Assembly: GCA_005938025.2 (NCBI GenBank)
Contig: VCCI02000002.1
Coordinates: 1-64,000 of the forward strand
Origin: Inquilinus sp. KBS0705
GTDB taxonomy: Bacteria > Bacteroidota > Bacteroidia > Sphingobacteriales > Sphingobacteriaceae
Direction of reading: 5' to 3'
DNA length: 64,000 nt
Made by a program: the position numbers and the translations under genes. The notes under the pieces are model-generated. The model ran no database searches and was not told the DNA's origin. It saw only the letters and a program-made list of their open reading frames with translations. Positions 35,449-44,817 of the stretch are shown in pieces (within the stretch, counting starts at the first letter, position 1; the number at the start of each line of letters is the position of its first letter).

Positions 35449-36132
35449 ATGAACGTTTTAATTATTGAGGATGAAAAAGCGCTTGCTAACGAAATGGAAT
35501 TGTTTTTAAGCAAAAACAATTATATATGCGAAGTATGCTATAATGGCACCACAGCCTCTGAAAGAATAGCCATTAACCTATACGACTTTATTTTGTTAGA
35601 TCTTGGACTGCCTGATTACGAGGGCTTAAATCTGTTAAAAGAAGCGAAACAAAATAACCCTGAAGCGGCATGTATTATACTAACTGCACGCGCCGAGGTT
35701 AACGACAGAGTAAAGGGCCTTGATTTGGGTGCGGATGATTACCTGGCTAAACCATTCTCGCTATTAGAATTACAGAGCCGCATGCAGGCCATTACGCGCC
35801 GAAAATTTGGCCTTGTACATAATGTTATTGAACTGGATGGCTTTTTAGTGAATTTAACAGAGCGTACCATAATGTACCTTAATAATAACGTAAGCGCAAT
35901 TACCAAAAAGGAATTCGACCTTATTGCTTATTTATTATTGCATAAAAACCGTACACTTAGCCGTTCGCAGTTAAGCGAACACATATGGGGCAGCTTAATA
36001 AATGACGATTATGACTCGAATTTTATAGATGCCCACATTAAAAACATCCGTAAAAAACTAAGCGCCTTTGCCCCTGCAGAATGGTTAGAGACCGTACGCG
36101 GCCTGGGCTATCGCATAAAAACAAACGTTTAA
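35449..36132 (+). CDS. OmpR-family response regulator
   Basis: The 227-residue protein has a receiver domain (EDEKALANEM, phospho-acceptor D in ILLDLGLPDYEG, switch T in IILTARAE, K in YLAKPFS) and a winged-helix Trans_reg_C domain (about 130-225, with FIDAHIKNIRKKL and TVRGLGYRI). The sensor kinase follows with a 3-base gap. The genes regulated are not visible, but the preceding barrel gene shares the transcript. Confidence 0.93.
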   Translation: MNVLIIEDEKALANEMELFLSKNNYICEVCYNGTTASERIAINLYDFILLDLGLPDYEGLNLLKEAKQNNPEAACIILTARAEVNDRVKGLDLGADDYLAKPFSLLELQSRMQAITRRKFGLVHNVIELDGFLVNLTERTIMYLNNNVSAITKKEFDLIAYLLLHKNRTLSRSQLSEHIWGSLINDDYDSNFIDAHIKNIRKKLSAFAPAEWLETVRGLGYRIKTNV

Positions 36133-36135
36133 GTT

Positions 36136-37470
36136 TTGAAACTCAAAACCAAACTTACACTATTCAATGCCATCTCGAAATTGGTTATTGTAACACTTTT
36201 TGTGCTGCTTCTACCCTCTATTATCGAAAACATAAATAAAAATTATACTGATAGCCGACTTATAAAACAAAAAGATAAGCTGTTACAAATAGTTAAAGAA
36301 CGAGGTATAAAAGCTTATATAGAAGACGGTGAAAGTTATGGTAGTTACCTGCCATTAAAAGAAGAATATATTAGCCTTGATGAGGTTAAAGCCCGCTATT
36401 CACTTGATACCATACAAGATGAAAAACGCCTGGTGGAGCAAGACACCATTGATTACCGCATACTTAGCCACACGTTTAAAGCTGACGATAAAACATACCT
36501 GCTTGAAATTGGAAAAAGTGTTGAAACGATAGGCGATACAAGTGGGCCATTACAAAACATTGCCTTTAAGGTGCTGTTAAGCATGATATTGCTCACCATT
36601 TTGGCCGATTTGATATATTCTAATTATGTATTAAAACCCTTAAGTTTAATTATCAGAACAAAACTTATTGGTAATAAATTTCCAAGCTTTACTACCTACC
36701 GCGAAGTTAAAACAAGCACTACAGATTTTCAACATCTTGATATTAGCATTCATAAAATGGTTGAAGCGATAGAAAGCGCCTTTCAAAAAGAAAGAGAGTT
36801 TATATCAAATGCGTCACATGAGTTGATGACGCCTATCTCTATAATTCAGTCGAAAATAGAGAACATGTTTGAGCAGGAGGATATTGCCGATGAGATAAAA
36901 GTGCGCCTCCTGGAAATGCAACGGATACTTAACAGATTAAAAACTATTACCAAAACGCTTTTATTAATATCACAGATAGAAAATGATCAGTTTTTAAAAG
37001 AGGATGAAATTACAGCATCAAACCTGTTGCAAGAAGTATATGATGAAATATCCATACGCCTTCAGGAAAAAAACATCACTTATGTATATAATATAGTTGA
37101 TGAGGTAACTTTAACCAATATTAACCGCTACCTGTTATTTAATTTACTTTTCAATCTGGTTAATAATGCCATAAAGTACAATAACACCAACGGATCTATA
37201 ACTATCACGGGGCTATTACTTAAAACCAACTATGCCATATCTATTGCTGATACGGGTATTGGTATAGCGGAAGAAGAATTACCATTCATTTTTGACAGGT
37301 TTAAAAAAATAAGGCAATCGTTGTCGCAAGATAGTTTTGGGCTAGGCCTGCCTATCGTAAAATCTATAGCAGCCTTCCATCAAATAGAAATACAAGTAAG
37401 CTCTGAAAAAGACAATGGGAGTACTTTTACCCTTTTATTCCCGTTAGCACTTACCAAACCTGCTTTTTAA
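36136..37470 (+). CDS. Sensor histidine kinase (TTG start)
   Basis: The 444-residue kinase has an N-terminal transmembrane helix, a sensor loop, a second helix (about 135-158), the H-box (FISNASHELMTPISIIQSK) and an ATPase domain with the N-box (LVNNAIKYNN), G1 (ADTGIGIAEEELPFIFDRFK) and G2 (FGLGLPIVKS). No ATG precedes the first helix in frame, so the start is TTG at 36136, three bases after the response regulator stop. Confidence 0.92.
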   Translation: MKLKTKLTLFNAISKLVIVTLFVLLLPSIIENINKNYTDSRLIKQKDKLLQIVKERGIKAYIEDGESYGSYLPLKEEYISLDEVKARYSLDTIQDEKRLVEQDTIDYRILSHTFKADDKTYLLEIGKSVETIGDTSGPLQNIAFKVLLSMILLTILADLIYSNYVLKPLSLIIRTKLIGNKFPSFTTYREVKTSTTDFQHLDISIHKMVEAIESAFQKEREFISNASHELMTPISIIQSKIENMFEQEDIADEIKVRLLEMQRILNRLKTITKTLLLISQIENDQFLKEDEITASNLLQEVYDEISIRLQEKNITYVYNIVDEVTLTNINRYLLFNLLFNLVNNAIKYNNTNGSITITGLLLKTNYAISIADTGIGIAEEELPFIFDRFKKIRQSLSQDSFGLGLPIVKSIAAFHQIEIQVSSEKDNGSTFTLLFPLALTKPAF

Positions 37471-37678
37471 CACCAAAGGTTGTACTAAATTAAAGGCAAT
37501 CATACACTCCAATTGTACATTCGGACTTAGGCCATTTATAGTCAAATTTCTTTAATCTTAATTTTTTGTTGTAAGAGTATTTTAAACCTTACAAATTATC
37601 GCATGTCTATCGTTAAAAGGCGTATTGCTTTTTTGGCATTTACTTTGCCAGTATCGAATAAACACACAGACATTAAAG

Positions 37679-38362
37679 ATGAAAACATTAAAAATAAAAA
37701 TTGCTACGTTCAGTATTGCTATTGCTTCGTTAGGTATTTTAGGTTCAGGTTGTAACTCACTTACAAAAACTCAAAAAGGCGCTGCAATTGGCGCTGGTGC
37801 CGGCGGTACCGTTGGTGCTCTTATTGGTAAAGCTGCGGGTAACACTGCATTAGGTGCAATTATTGGCGGTGCTGTAGGTGGTACAGCAGGTGCATTTATT
37901 GGCCGTAATATGGATAGGCAAGCTGCCGAGATTAAACAAACCGTACCCGGAGCAACTGTAACCCGCGAAGGTGAGGGTATATTAGTTAAGTTTGATTCGG
38001 GAATATTATTTGATACCGACAAAGCAGACCTTAAAGCTGCTGCCCAAACTAATTTGGCAAACTTAGCTACTTCATTACAAAACAACCCTCAAACAAACAT
38101 CCTGATTGTTGGCCACACCGATAACACCGGTACCGATGCGCATAATATGGATCTTTCTGTAAGAAGGGCGCAATCAGTAAAATCATATATAGCAGCATCA
38201 GGAAACGTTGCATTATCACGACTAAGCACAAGCGGAAAAGGTGAAAGCGAACCAATTGCAGATAATAATACCGTTGATGGTCGCGCACAAAATCGCCGTG
38301 TAGAAATTGTTATTGTTGCTAACGAGGCAATGAAAAATCAAGCCAAAAGTGCTACAAATTAA
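37679..38362 (+). CDS. OmpA-family lipoprotein with glycine-zipper domain
   Basis: Start at 37679 gives a signal peptide with a lipobox (LGILGSGC). Residues about 35-85 form a glycine-zipper membrane domain (GAAIGAGAGGTVGALIG, IIGGAVGGTAGAFIG). The C-terminus is a peptidoglycan-binding OmpA domain (ILIVGHTDNTGTDAHN, LSVRRAQSVKSYI, RAQNRRVEIVI). It anchors the outer membrane to the wall. An earlier in-frame start at 37625 would add a non-signal extension. Confidence 0.9.
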   Translation: MKTLKIKIATFSIAIASLGILGSGCNSLTKTQKGAAIGAGAGGTVGALIGKAAGNTALGAIIGGAVGGTAGAFIGRNMDRQAAEIKQTVPGATVTREGEGILVKFDSGILFDTDKADLKAAAQTNLANLATSLQNNPQTNILIVGHTDNTGTDAHNMDLSVRRAQSVKSYIAASGNVALSRLSTSGKGESEPIADNNTVDGRAQNRRVEIVIVANEAMKNQAKSATN

Positions 38363-38386
38363 TATATAAGATCGGTTAATAGTTTA

Positions 38387-38425
38387 AAAGCCCCATGCCC
38401 TATGCAAGCATGGGGCTTTATTTTT
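38387..38425 (+). terminator. Intrinsic terminator after the OmpA gene
   Basis: AAAGCCCCATG (38387-38397) pairs with CATGGGGCTTT (38409-38419), followed by ATTTTTATT. Confidence 0.8.
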
Positions 38426-38476
38426 ATTCGAGATTTTATAGCTATATACCTGCTATAAGCATAATTCTGTTTTTTG

Positions 38477-38484
38477 TACATTTG
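38477..38484 (+). promoter_or_regulatory. -7 element directly before hisS
   Basis: TACATTTG is an exact match and lies four bases before the ATG at 38489, which would make the transcript leaderless. No clear -33 TTTG was found at the usual spacing. Confidence 0.45.
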
Positions 38485-38488
38485 CCAA

Positions 38489-40072
38489 ATGGCATCCATC
38501 AAACCATCAGTACCCAAAGGCACGCGCGATTTCTCTCCCGCCGAAATGGCTAAGCGTAATTTCATTTTTGATACGATAAAAAGCGTATTCAGGAAATACG
38601 GTTATCAGCAGATAGAAACTCCATCGATGGAAAACCTGAGTACCCTTACCGGCAAATACGGTGATGAGGGGGATAAGCTTATATTTAAGATATTAGATAG
38701 CGGAGATTATGTTTCTAATATTAAAAAACAATTTGATGTATTTGAGCCAGTTCTGACGCGACTAATAAATAACGCTTACAAGGCGGCGATTCTTCCTGGA
38801 AACGAAGCCGACCATGATTATTGGATAAGTGTGGGTGAAGAATTCCAGTTGGTTAAAAACGAGTGGGTAGAAAATAAGATAACACTCTCCGATCTATTAT
38901 CAAAACTTAAGATTGATTTAAAAGACCTCCGCCTAACGCCAGCTGAAGTAGGTTTAGAGTCAAAGACTTTGACCACATATATTTCTGAAAAAGCCCTAAG
39001 GTACGATTTAACCGTACCCTTCGCTCGTTATGTTGTACAACACCAAAACGAGATAACTTTTCCTTTTAAACGTTTCCAGGTGCAGCCCGTATGGCGGGCC
39101 GACAGGCCACAGAAGGGACGTTACCGAGAGTTTTACCAATGTGATGCCGATGTTGTTGGCTCTTCGTCGTTATTGAACGAGGCAGAATTTATTATGATAT
39201 ATGACGAGGCACTAAGCAAACTCGGATTGAAGGACTTCAGTATAAAAATTAACAATAGAAAAATACTATCGGGCATTGCCGAAGTTATAGATAAAAACGA
39301 TAGTATAATTGACCTTACTGTAGCCATTGATAAACTGGATAAAATTGGCCTGGACGGTGTGATAAAAGAATTGCTTGAACGCGGCTTTACCGATGCTGAT
39401 ATTAACCAACTAAAACCTATAATCTTATTAGAAGGCAGTAACGACGAGAAATTGTTGAGTCTGCGTAATGCCCTTCAAAATTCTGTGATTGGGCTGCAGG
39501 GTTGTGATGAAATACAAACCGTATTTAATTATATGGCCACCTGCAATCCCTTAGTTGCCAGGTTAGAATTAGATATAACCCTTGCACGCGGGCTAAACTA
39601 TTATACCGGCGCTATATTTGAAGTTAAAACCAACGAGGTTACCATGGGTAGCATCGGTGGCGGCGGCCGTTATGACGACCTTACCGGAATGTTTGGTTTA
39701 AAAGGCCTAACCGGTGCAGGCATATCCTTTGGAGCCGACCGTATCTACGACGTACTGGAAGAACTTAACCTTTTCCCTGCATCGGCCGAGCAAAGCACAC
39801 AGGTTTTGATTTGCTGTTTTGATGAGCAAGGCGAAGCCTACGGTTTACCGTTATTACAGCAACTACGAGCAAACCACATAAACGCTGAATTATATCCGGC
39901 AGGCGCCAAAATCAAAAAGCAAATGGAGTACGCCAACAATAAGCAGATACCATACACTATAATTATAGGCAGCGACGAAATACAAAGCGGACAGTTATCG
40001 TTTAAAAACATGGCAACCGGCGAACAGGAAAAATTAACAGCGGGCCAAATGTTGGCTAAGTTAGTTAAATAA
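38489..40072 (+). CDS. hisS: Histidyl-tRNA synthetase with a large insertion
   Basis: Start at 38489 (MASIKPSVPKGTRDFSPAEM) gives 527 residues. Class II motifs are present: motif 1 region (RNFIFDTIKSVFRKYGYQQI), motif 2 (FKRFQVQPVWRADRPQKGRY), the histidine-A box (ARGLNYYTGAIFEV) and motif 3 (GISFGADRIYDV), then a C-terminal anticodon domain. Bacteroidota HisS is normally near 455-460 residues. Here about 65 extra residues, including KQFDVFEPVLTRLINNAY and EFQLVKNEWVENKITLSD, separate SGDY from SEKALRYDLTVPFARY. The reading frame is intact, so it should be functional. Confidence 0.92.
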   Translation: MASIKPSVPKGTRDFSPAEMAKRNFIFDTIKSVFRKYGYQQIETPSMENLSTLTGKYGDEGDKLIFKILDSGDYVSNIKKQFDVFEPVLTRLINNAYKAAILPGNEADHDYWISVGEEFQLVKNEWVENKITLSDLLSKLKIDLKDLRLTPAEVGLESKTLTTYISEKALRYDLTVPFARYVVQHQNEITFPFKRFQVQPVWRADRPQKGRYREFYQCDADVVGSSSLLNEAEFIMIYDEALSKLGLKDFSIKINNRKILSGIAEVIDKNDSIIDLTVAIDKLDKIGLDGVIKELLERGFTDADINQLKPIILLEGSNDEKLLSLRNALQNSVIGLQGCDEIQTVFNYMATCNPLVARLELDITLARGLNYYTGAIFEVKTNEVTMGSIGGGGRYDDLTGMFGLKGLTGAGISFGADRIYDVLEELNLFPASAEQSTQVLICCFDEQGEAYGLPLLQQLRANHINAELYPAGAKIKKQMEYANNKQIPYTIIIGSDEIQSGQLSFKNMATGEQEKLTAGQMLAKLVK

Positions 40073-40265
40073 GTCGGGCCATCTATACTTTTCTACTCTT
40101 GCCTCGAGGCGTTTGCTATTATTTAATAATACCGTTTTGAGATACTATAGCCTCCTTTTTTGGCTTATTACTTATACCATTCGGGTAACAGATGTATGAA
40201 TTATTTACATTTCATTAAAATATAATTCCAAAGTATTATATTCGTAATACCTAACCTTAATTAAT

Positions 40266-42206
40266 ATGAACAGAATTTTTACCCTGCTGTTACTATGCTG
40301 TGTTTCCTTTTTTTCCAAAGCACAAACCTCTCCTGCTCCTATAAAGCCTTACGGTAAAATTGATACTGCTGAACTTTTGATGAAAGATTGCGCCTTTGAA
40401 AAGGGCGCTAATGCTATGATATTATTTGATAAAGGCGATGCCTATTATGACGCCAACTGGGATTTGGCAATGGAAAGGCATAAACGGATAAAAATTTTTA
40501 ATGATAACGGTAAAGATAACGCCAACATTCGTATCGAATACTACAGTGGCAATCGCCTGGAATATATCACAGGCGTTAAAGCGCAAACTATTAACCTGGT
40601 TAATGGCAAAGTAGAAATCACGCCGATCGATAAAAAGTTTATCTACACAGAAACTGTTGATAAGATGTGGTCGGCTATAGTGTTTAGTATGCCTAATGTA
40701 AAAGCAGGTTCAATAATCGAGTATAAATACACCTGGAATACAAATTCTATTATCAGCTTCCCCGATTGGTACTTTCAAGACAAAATACCTACACAGTATA
40801 GTGAATTTACAACTACTGTCCCAAATGAGTTATACTTTTCGCTTAGGGCAAATATAACAATGCCTTTAGTTAAAAATGAGACTTCAAACAAGTCGGGTAA
40901 GTCTGACATACATATAAGGGCAATGGCAAATGTTCATTCATTACCCGATGAGCCTTACATGTCGTCATATGATGATAATTTGCAATCGGTTACCTACCAA
41001 CTTACCGGTATACAACCAAACGGAAGTTACAGCCGGTCATATAACGATACATGGGCAAAAGTGGGCGGCTACCTTGCCGATTTTGAAGACTTTGGTTCGC
41101 AATTAAAGCGAAAACTTACAGGCGAAGAAGTTATAATACTTAAAGCCAAAGCATTAAAAACAGACAACGAAAAGATTGAATACCTATTTAATGAGGTGAA
41201 AAATACTATGAAATGGGATGGGGTCGATCGCTGGTACACCAACGATGGAACTTCAAAGGCATGGGATAAAAAAACAGGTAACTCTGCCGAAATAAATTTA
41301 ATACTTTACCATCTCTTAAAAAAATCGGGGGTTACTGCTTATCCAATGGTAGTGAGTACCCGCAGTCATGGTAAGGTAGTTCATTATTATACCAATATTA
41401 ATCAGTTTAACCGCGCGGTGGTTTACATACCAATTGACAGCGCAAAAAGGTATGTATTAGATGCTACAAGTAAGTATAACATATATAACGAAATACCTTA
41501 CACCCTACTTAATAACGAAGCTTTGTATATTGATAAAGACAAGGATCAATACGATATGGTATTTTTATCACACGAGGCGCCGGTTAGGCAGGTAATATTA
41601 ATAACCGCCGATATTAAGCCAGAAGGGAAACTTGAGGGTACAGCGCAAATAAACAGCTTTAGCTATAATCGTATAAATTGTGTCCAAAGCTTTAAAACAG
41701 ATGGCGAAAAAAAATATACCGACAATTTAAGGGATAATAATAATACAATAAAGGTAACCTCTCTTAAATTCGATAACATGGATATTGATACTTTGCCATT
41801 AACACAAAATATCAATTTTAATCTTGATCTCACCGGTTCTGATGACAACTACATCTATTTTAACTCAAACTTATTTACCTCGCTTAAAACAAATCCGTTT
41901 ATAAATGAGACCCGGTTTACCAATATTGAATTTGGCTATCGGAATAACTATACTATAAACGGCACTTATAAAATACCTGCTAATTACAAATTAGAAGCCC
42001 TGCCTAAAAGCATCGCAATGACCACACCCGATGGAAGCATTAGCTTTAGGCGTATAACAGCAGAAGCTAACGGCAGTGTTGTTGTACGGTATAATATTGA
42101 TTACAAAAAGAATATGTATTTTAAAGAGAATTATCCCGAGTTACACGAGTTTTTCAAGAAAATGTATGAAATGCTTAACGAACAAATTGTATTGAAAAAG
42201 GGATGA
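40266..42206 (+). CDS. Exported DUF3857/transglutaminase-like protein lacking catalytic residues
   Basis: The 646-residue protein has a signal peptide (IFTLLLLCCVSFFSKAQ), a DUF3857 domain (about 50-230) and a transglutaminase-like core. Where active relatives have GDCKD it reads KKTGNSAEINLILYHLLKK, and the position of the catalytic His is FNRAVVYIPI, so Cys and His are both missing. The aspartate remains (YVLDATSKYN). A DUF3858-like C-terminal region follows. It overlaps its paralogue by four bases. It may be a structural or regulatory partner of that protein. Confidence 0.85.
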   Translation: MNRIFTLLLLCCVSFFSKAQTSPAPIKPYGKIDTAELLMKDCAFEKGANAMILFDKGDAYYDANWDLAMERHKRIKIFNDNGKDNANIRIEYYSGNRLEYITGVKAQTINLVNGKVEITPIDKKFIYTETVDKMWSAIVFSMPNVKAGSIIEYKYTWNTNSIISFPDWYFQDKIPTQYSEFTTTVPNELYFSLRANITMPLVKNETSNKSGKSDIHIRAMANVHSLPDEPYMSSYDDNLQSVTYQLTGIQPNGSYSRSYNDTWAKVGGYLADFEDFGSQLKRKLTGEEVIILKAKALKTDNEKIEYLFNEVKNTMKWDGVDRWYTNDGTSKAWDKKTGNSAEINLILYHLLKKSGVTAYPMVVSTRSHGKVVHYYTNINQFNRAVVYIPIDSAKRYVLDATSKYNIYNEIPYTLLNNEALYIDKDKDQYDMVFLSHEAPVRQVILITADIKPEGKLEGTAQINSFSYNRINCVQSFKTDGEKKYTDNLRDNNNTIKVTSLKFDNMDIDTLPLTQNINFNLDLTGSDDNYIYFNSNLFTSLKTNPFINETRFTNIEFGYRNNYTINGTYKIPANYKLEALPKSIAMTTPDGSISFRRITAEANGSVVVRYNIDYKKNMYFKENYPELHEFFKKMYEMLNEQIVLKKG

Positions 42207-44152
42207 GAAAAGGGATTAAACGGATTCAATTTACCATATTTATACTGTTATCGGGCATTTGCTTACTATTTTCATTTAAATTAAAGGCACAAAATAAAGC
42301 GCTAACAAAAGATCTTTATTTAGCATCATCAGTACCCGACTCTTTAAAAGAAAATGCCAATTCGGTTGTGCGGTATTCTTCTGATGAACTTGTTATTACG
42401 GCTCCGGGTAAGGTTAATCATAAGCATCATAGCATCACTACCATACTTAACGAAAAGGGCGATGACGATGCTCGCCTTGTGCTATTTTATGATAAAAAAT
42501 ATAGTAGTGTCGATCGTGTAGAAATAATAGCCTATAACGCTGCTGGAATTCAATTAAAAAAATACCATAAAAGTGATATGTACGACAGATCAGCCACTGA
42601 CGGTATTTCTATTATTACAGACTCACGACTGCTCGCTTTAGAACACCCTGTTGCCTCTTACCCGATGACTATAGAAATATCGTATGAAGTAGAAAAAGAC
42701 AGTTATCTCGATTTGGATGAATGGAGTATGCAGGAAGCCGAGAAATCAGTTCAATATGCAACTTATACAGTTAATGCATTGCCTTCTGTCGGCTTTAGGT
42801 ACAAAAACAAGAACACTAACCTTGTCCCACAAAAAAGCGCTGATAATAAATATGATATATATACATGGAAAATAGCAGGCATAAAGGCTACCAAGCCCGA
42901 AGATGAGGCATTAGATTGGCAGGTATACCCTAAAATATTATTTGCAACTAATTTATTTGAATTTAATGACCTCGCCGGAGACTTTACCACCTGGCAAAGT
43001 TTCGGCAAATGGATAAAGGCTTTAAATGACCCGGTTTGCACCCTTGACGCAAAACGTACCGAGGAAATAAGAACAATGACCGCCAACCTTAAAACCGATA
43101 AGGATAAGGCTAAGTTTTTATACGAATACATGCAAAAAAACATGCGGTATGTAAGTATACAGTTAGGCATTGGGGGCTTAAAACCATTCCCGGCATCGTT
43201 TGTAGATGAGAAAAAATATGGTGATTGTAAGGCCCTGTCAAATTACATGTATGCTTTGCTAAAGGCTGTTAACATACAATCGCATTATGCATTAGTTAGG
43301 GCTGGCACAAATCAAGAGCCCGCCGATGCCAATTTCCCGGCTGATCCATTTAATCATATTATATTATGTGTGCCTTTTAAAGGTGATACTACCTGGCTGG
43401 AATGCACCAGCAATACGCAACCTTTTGGCAAGCTGGGTACTTTTACCGAAAACAGAAACGCTTTATTAATTACCGATGATGGCGGCAAGCTTGTAAACAC
43501 CCCTAAAAGCACAGGCATCGACAATCAGTTTAATAGTGAGGTCCACATTATGCTCGACGCTGAGGGCGGAGCCAAGGCAAAAGTGAAGATACTAAGCACT
43601 GGTGCCTACAGAGATGATTATATAGGTATTGCTACCTTAAAAAACGATGAGCAAAAAGAATATCTCATAAGAATGATGAACATGAAGCAGCCATCTGTTA
43701 TTGAATTTACGCCCCTCGCAGATAATAATGGGATTAAAGAGGTAGCCATAGATTTAGAGTACGATAAATTTTCTGACATAACCAGCGGCGATAAGCAGTT
43801 TTATCGCCCGCGGGTGTTTGACCTATGGCGGCTAACGGTACCTGTTTTAGAAAAAAGAAAAACTGATTTCTACTTTGAGCAGCCAATGCAAAAAACCTGT
43901 GTAACCACAATTGATCTGCCAACAGGTTTTGAGGTAGAAACATTGCCAACCAATCAAAGTTTCAAATTCAGTTACGGTAATTACGAGGTTAACTATACCT
44001 ATATAACCGGTAAAAACCAGGTGGTAAGTACTGCAAAGTTTAATTTAACTACCCAAATGATACCTGCAGCAAAATATACCGAAATGCAGCAGTACATGGA
44101 TAATATTGCCAAAGCACAAAATAAAAAACTGGTAATACGGCGTAAGGCTTAA
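42203..44152 (+). CDS. Exported DUF3857/transglutaminase-like protein, active-site residues present
   Basis: The 649-residue paralogue of the preceding protein has a signal sequence (IFILLSGICLLFSFKLKAQ), DUF3857 (about 55-225) and a transglutaminase core with the Cys in KKYGDCKALSNYMYAL, the His in DPFNHIILCVPF, and Glu in TTWLECTSN where Asp is common. A C-terminal beta-rich region follows. It may cross-link or hydrolyse peptides in the periplasm. Its ATG overlaps the previous stop (ATGA), so the pair is co-translated. Confidence 0.87.
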   Translation: MRKGIKRIQFTIFILLSGICLLFSFKLKAQNKALTKDLYLASSVPDSLKENANSVVRYSSDELVITAPGKVNHKHHSITTILNEKGDDDARLVLFYDKKYSSVDRVEIIAYNAAGIQLKKYHKSDMYDRSATDGISIITDSRLLALEHPVASYPMTIEISYEVEKDSYLDLDEWSMQEAEKSVQYATYTVNALPSVGFRYKNKNTNLVPQKSADNKYDIYTWKIAGIKATKPEDEALDWQVYPKILFATNLFEFNDLAGDFTTWQSFGKWIKALNDPVCTLDAKRTEEIRTMTANLKTDKDKAKFLYEYMQKNMRYVSIQLGIGGLKPFPASFVDEKKYGDCKALSNYMYALLKAVNIQSHYALVRAGTNQEPADANFPADPFNHIILCVPFKGDTTWLECTSNTQPFGKLGTFTENRNALLITDDGGKLVNTPKSTGIDNQFNSEVHIMLDAEGGAKAKVKILSTGAYRDDYIGIATLKNDEQKEYLIRMMNMKQPSVIEFTPLADNNGIKEVAIDLEYDKFSDITSGDKQFYRPRVFDLWRLTVPVLEKRKTDFYFEQPMQKTCVTTIDLPTGFEVETLPTNQSFKFSYGNYEVNYTYITGKNQVVSTAKFNLTTQMIPAAKYTEMQQYMDNIAKAQNKKLVIRRKA

Positions 44153-44157
44153 ATTTG
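44150..44157 (+). promoter_or_regulatory. -7 element overlapping the upstream stop, before aat
   Basis: TAAATTTG uses the TAA stop of the DUF3857 gene and lies four bases before the aat ATG at 44162. No -33 TTTG is clear. Confidence 0.35.
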
Positions 44158-44161
44158 CCGG

Positions 44162-44800
44162 ATGATATTCCGTCTTGATGATCGTATTCTTTTCCCCGAT
44201 GCTGGGTTGGCCGAACCTGACGGTCTATTAGCTATAGGTGGCGATTTATCTGTAGAGCGTTTGGCATTAGCTTATAAAAGCGGCATATTCCCCTGGTATA
44301 GCGAAGACGACCCAATTCTTTGGTTTTCGCCACATGAACGATTTGTGTTATATCCTGAGCGGTTAAACGTGTCTAAGTCAATGAAGCGAATATTAAGATC
44401 AGGCGCATTTACTATTACTTACGATAACTGCTTTAATGAGGTAGTAAAATCATGTTCAACTGCTCCGCGCGAAGGGCAGGATGGTACATGGATAACCACA
44501 GATATGCAAGCTGCTTATTCAAATTTACATGATGCAGGCTTTGCTCATTCTATAGAGGTATGGCAAAACCAACGCTTAGTTGGTGGCTTATATGGTGTTG
44601 CAATCGGTACCGTATTTTGCGGCGAAAGTATGTTTAGTAAAGTCAGCAATGCATCAAAAGTAGCCTTAATATCGCTTTGTCAAAGTAGCCAATATGAGTT
44701 AATAGATTGCCAGGTTTATACTGATCATTTAGCATCAATGGGAGCACATATGATAACAAGGCAAGAATATATGGCCGCTTTGCATAAAACCATTGCTTAA
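44162..44800 (+). CDS. aat: Leucyl/phenylalanyl-tRNA-protein transferase
   Basis: The 212-residue enzyme has the family landmarks FPDAGLAEPDGLLAIGGDLS, LAYKSGIFPWYSEDDPILWF, DGTWITTDMQAAYSNLHDAG, HSIEVWQNQRLVGGLYG and FCGESMFSK. It adds Leu or Phe to N-terminal Arg/Lys to feed ClpS/ClpAP degradation. The length is typical and it lies nine bases after the preceding gene. Confidence 0.95.
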   Translation: MIFRLDDRILFPDAGLAEPDGLLAIGGDLSVERLALAYKSGIFPWYSEDDPILWFSPHERFVLYPERLNVSKSMKRILRSGAFTITYDNCFNEVVKSCSTAPREGQDGTWITTDMQAAYSNLHDAGFAHSIEVWQNQRLVGGLYGVAIGTVFCGESMFSKVSNASKVALISLCQSSQYELIDCQVYTDHLASMGAHMITRQEYMAALHKTIA

Positions 44801-44804
44801 ATAT

Positions 44805-44812
44805 TAGTTTTG
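44805..44812 (+). promoter_or_regulatory. -7 element directly before ruvC
   Basis: TAGTTTTG is an exact consensus match, with TTTG at 44779-44782 as a possible -33 (22-base spacing). The ATG follows five bases later at 44818. Confidence 0.45.
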
Positions 44813-44817
44813 TAGCA

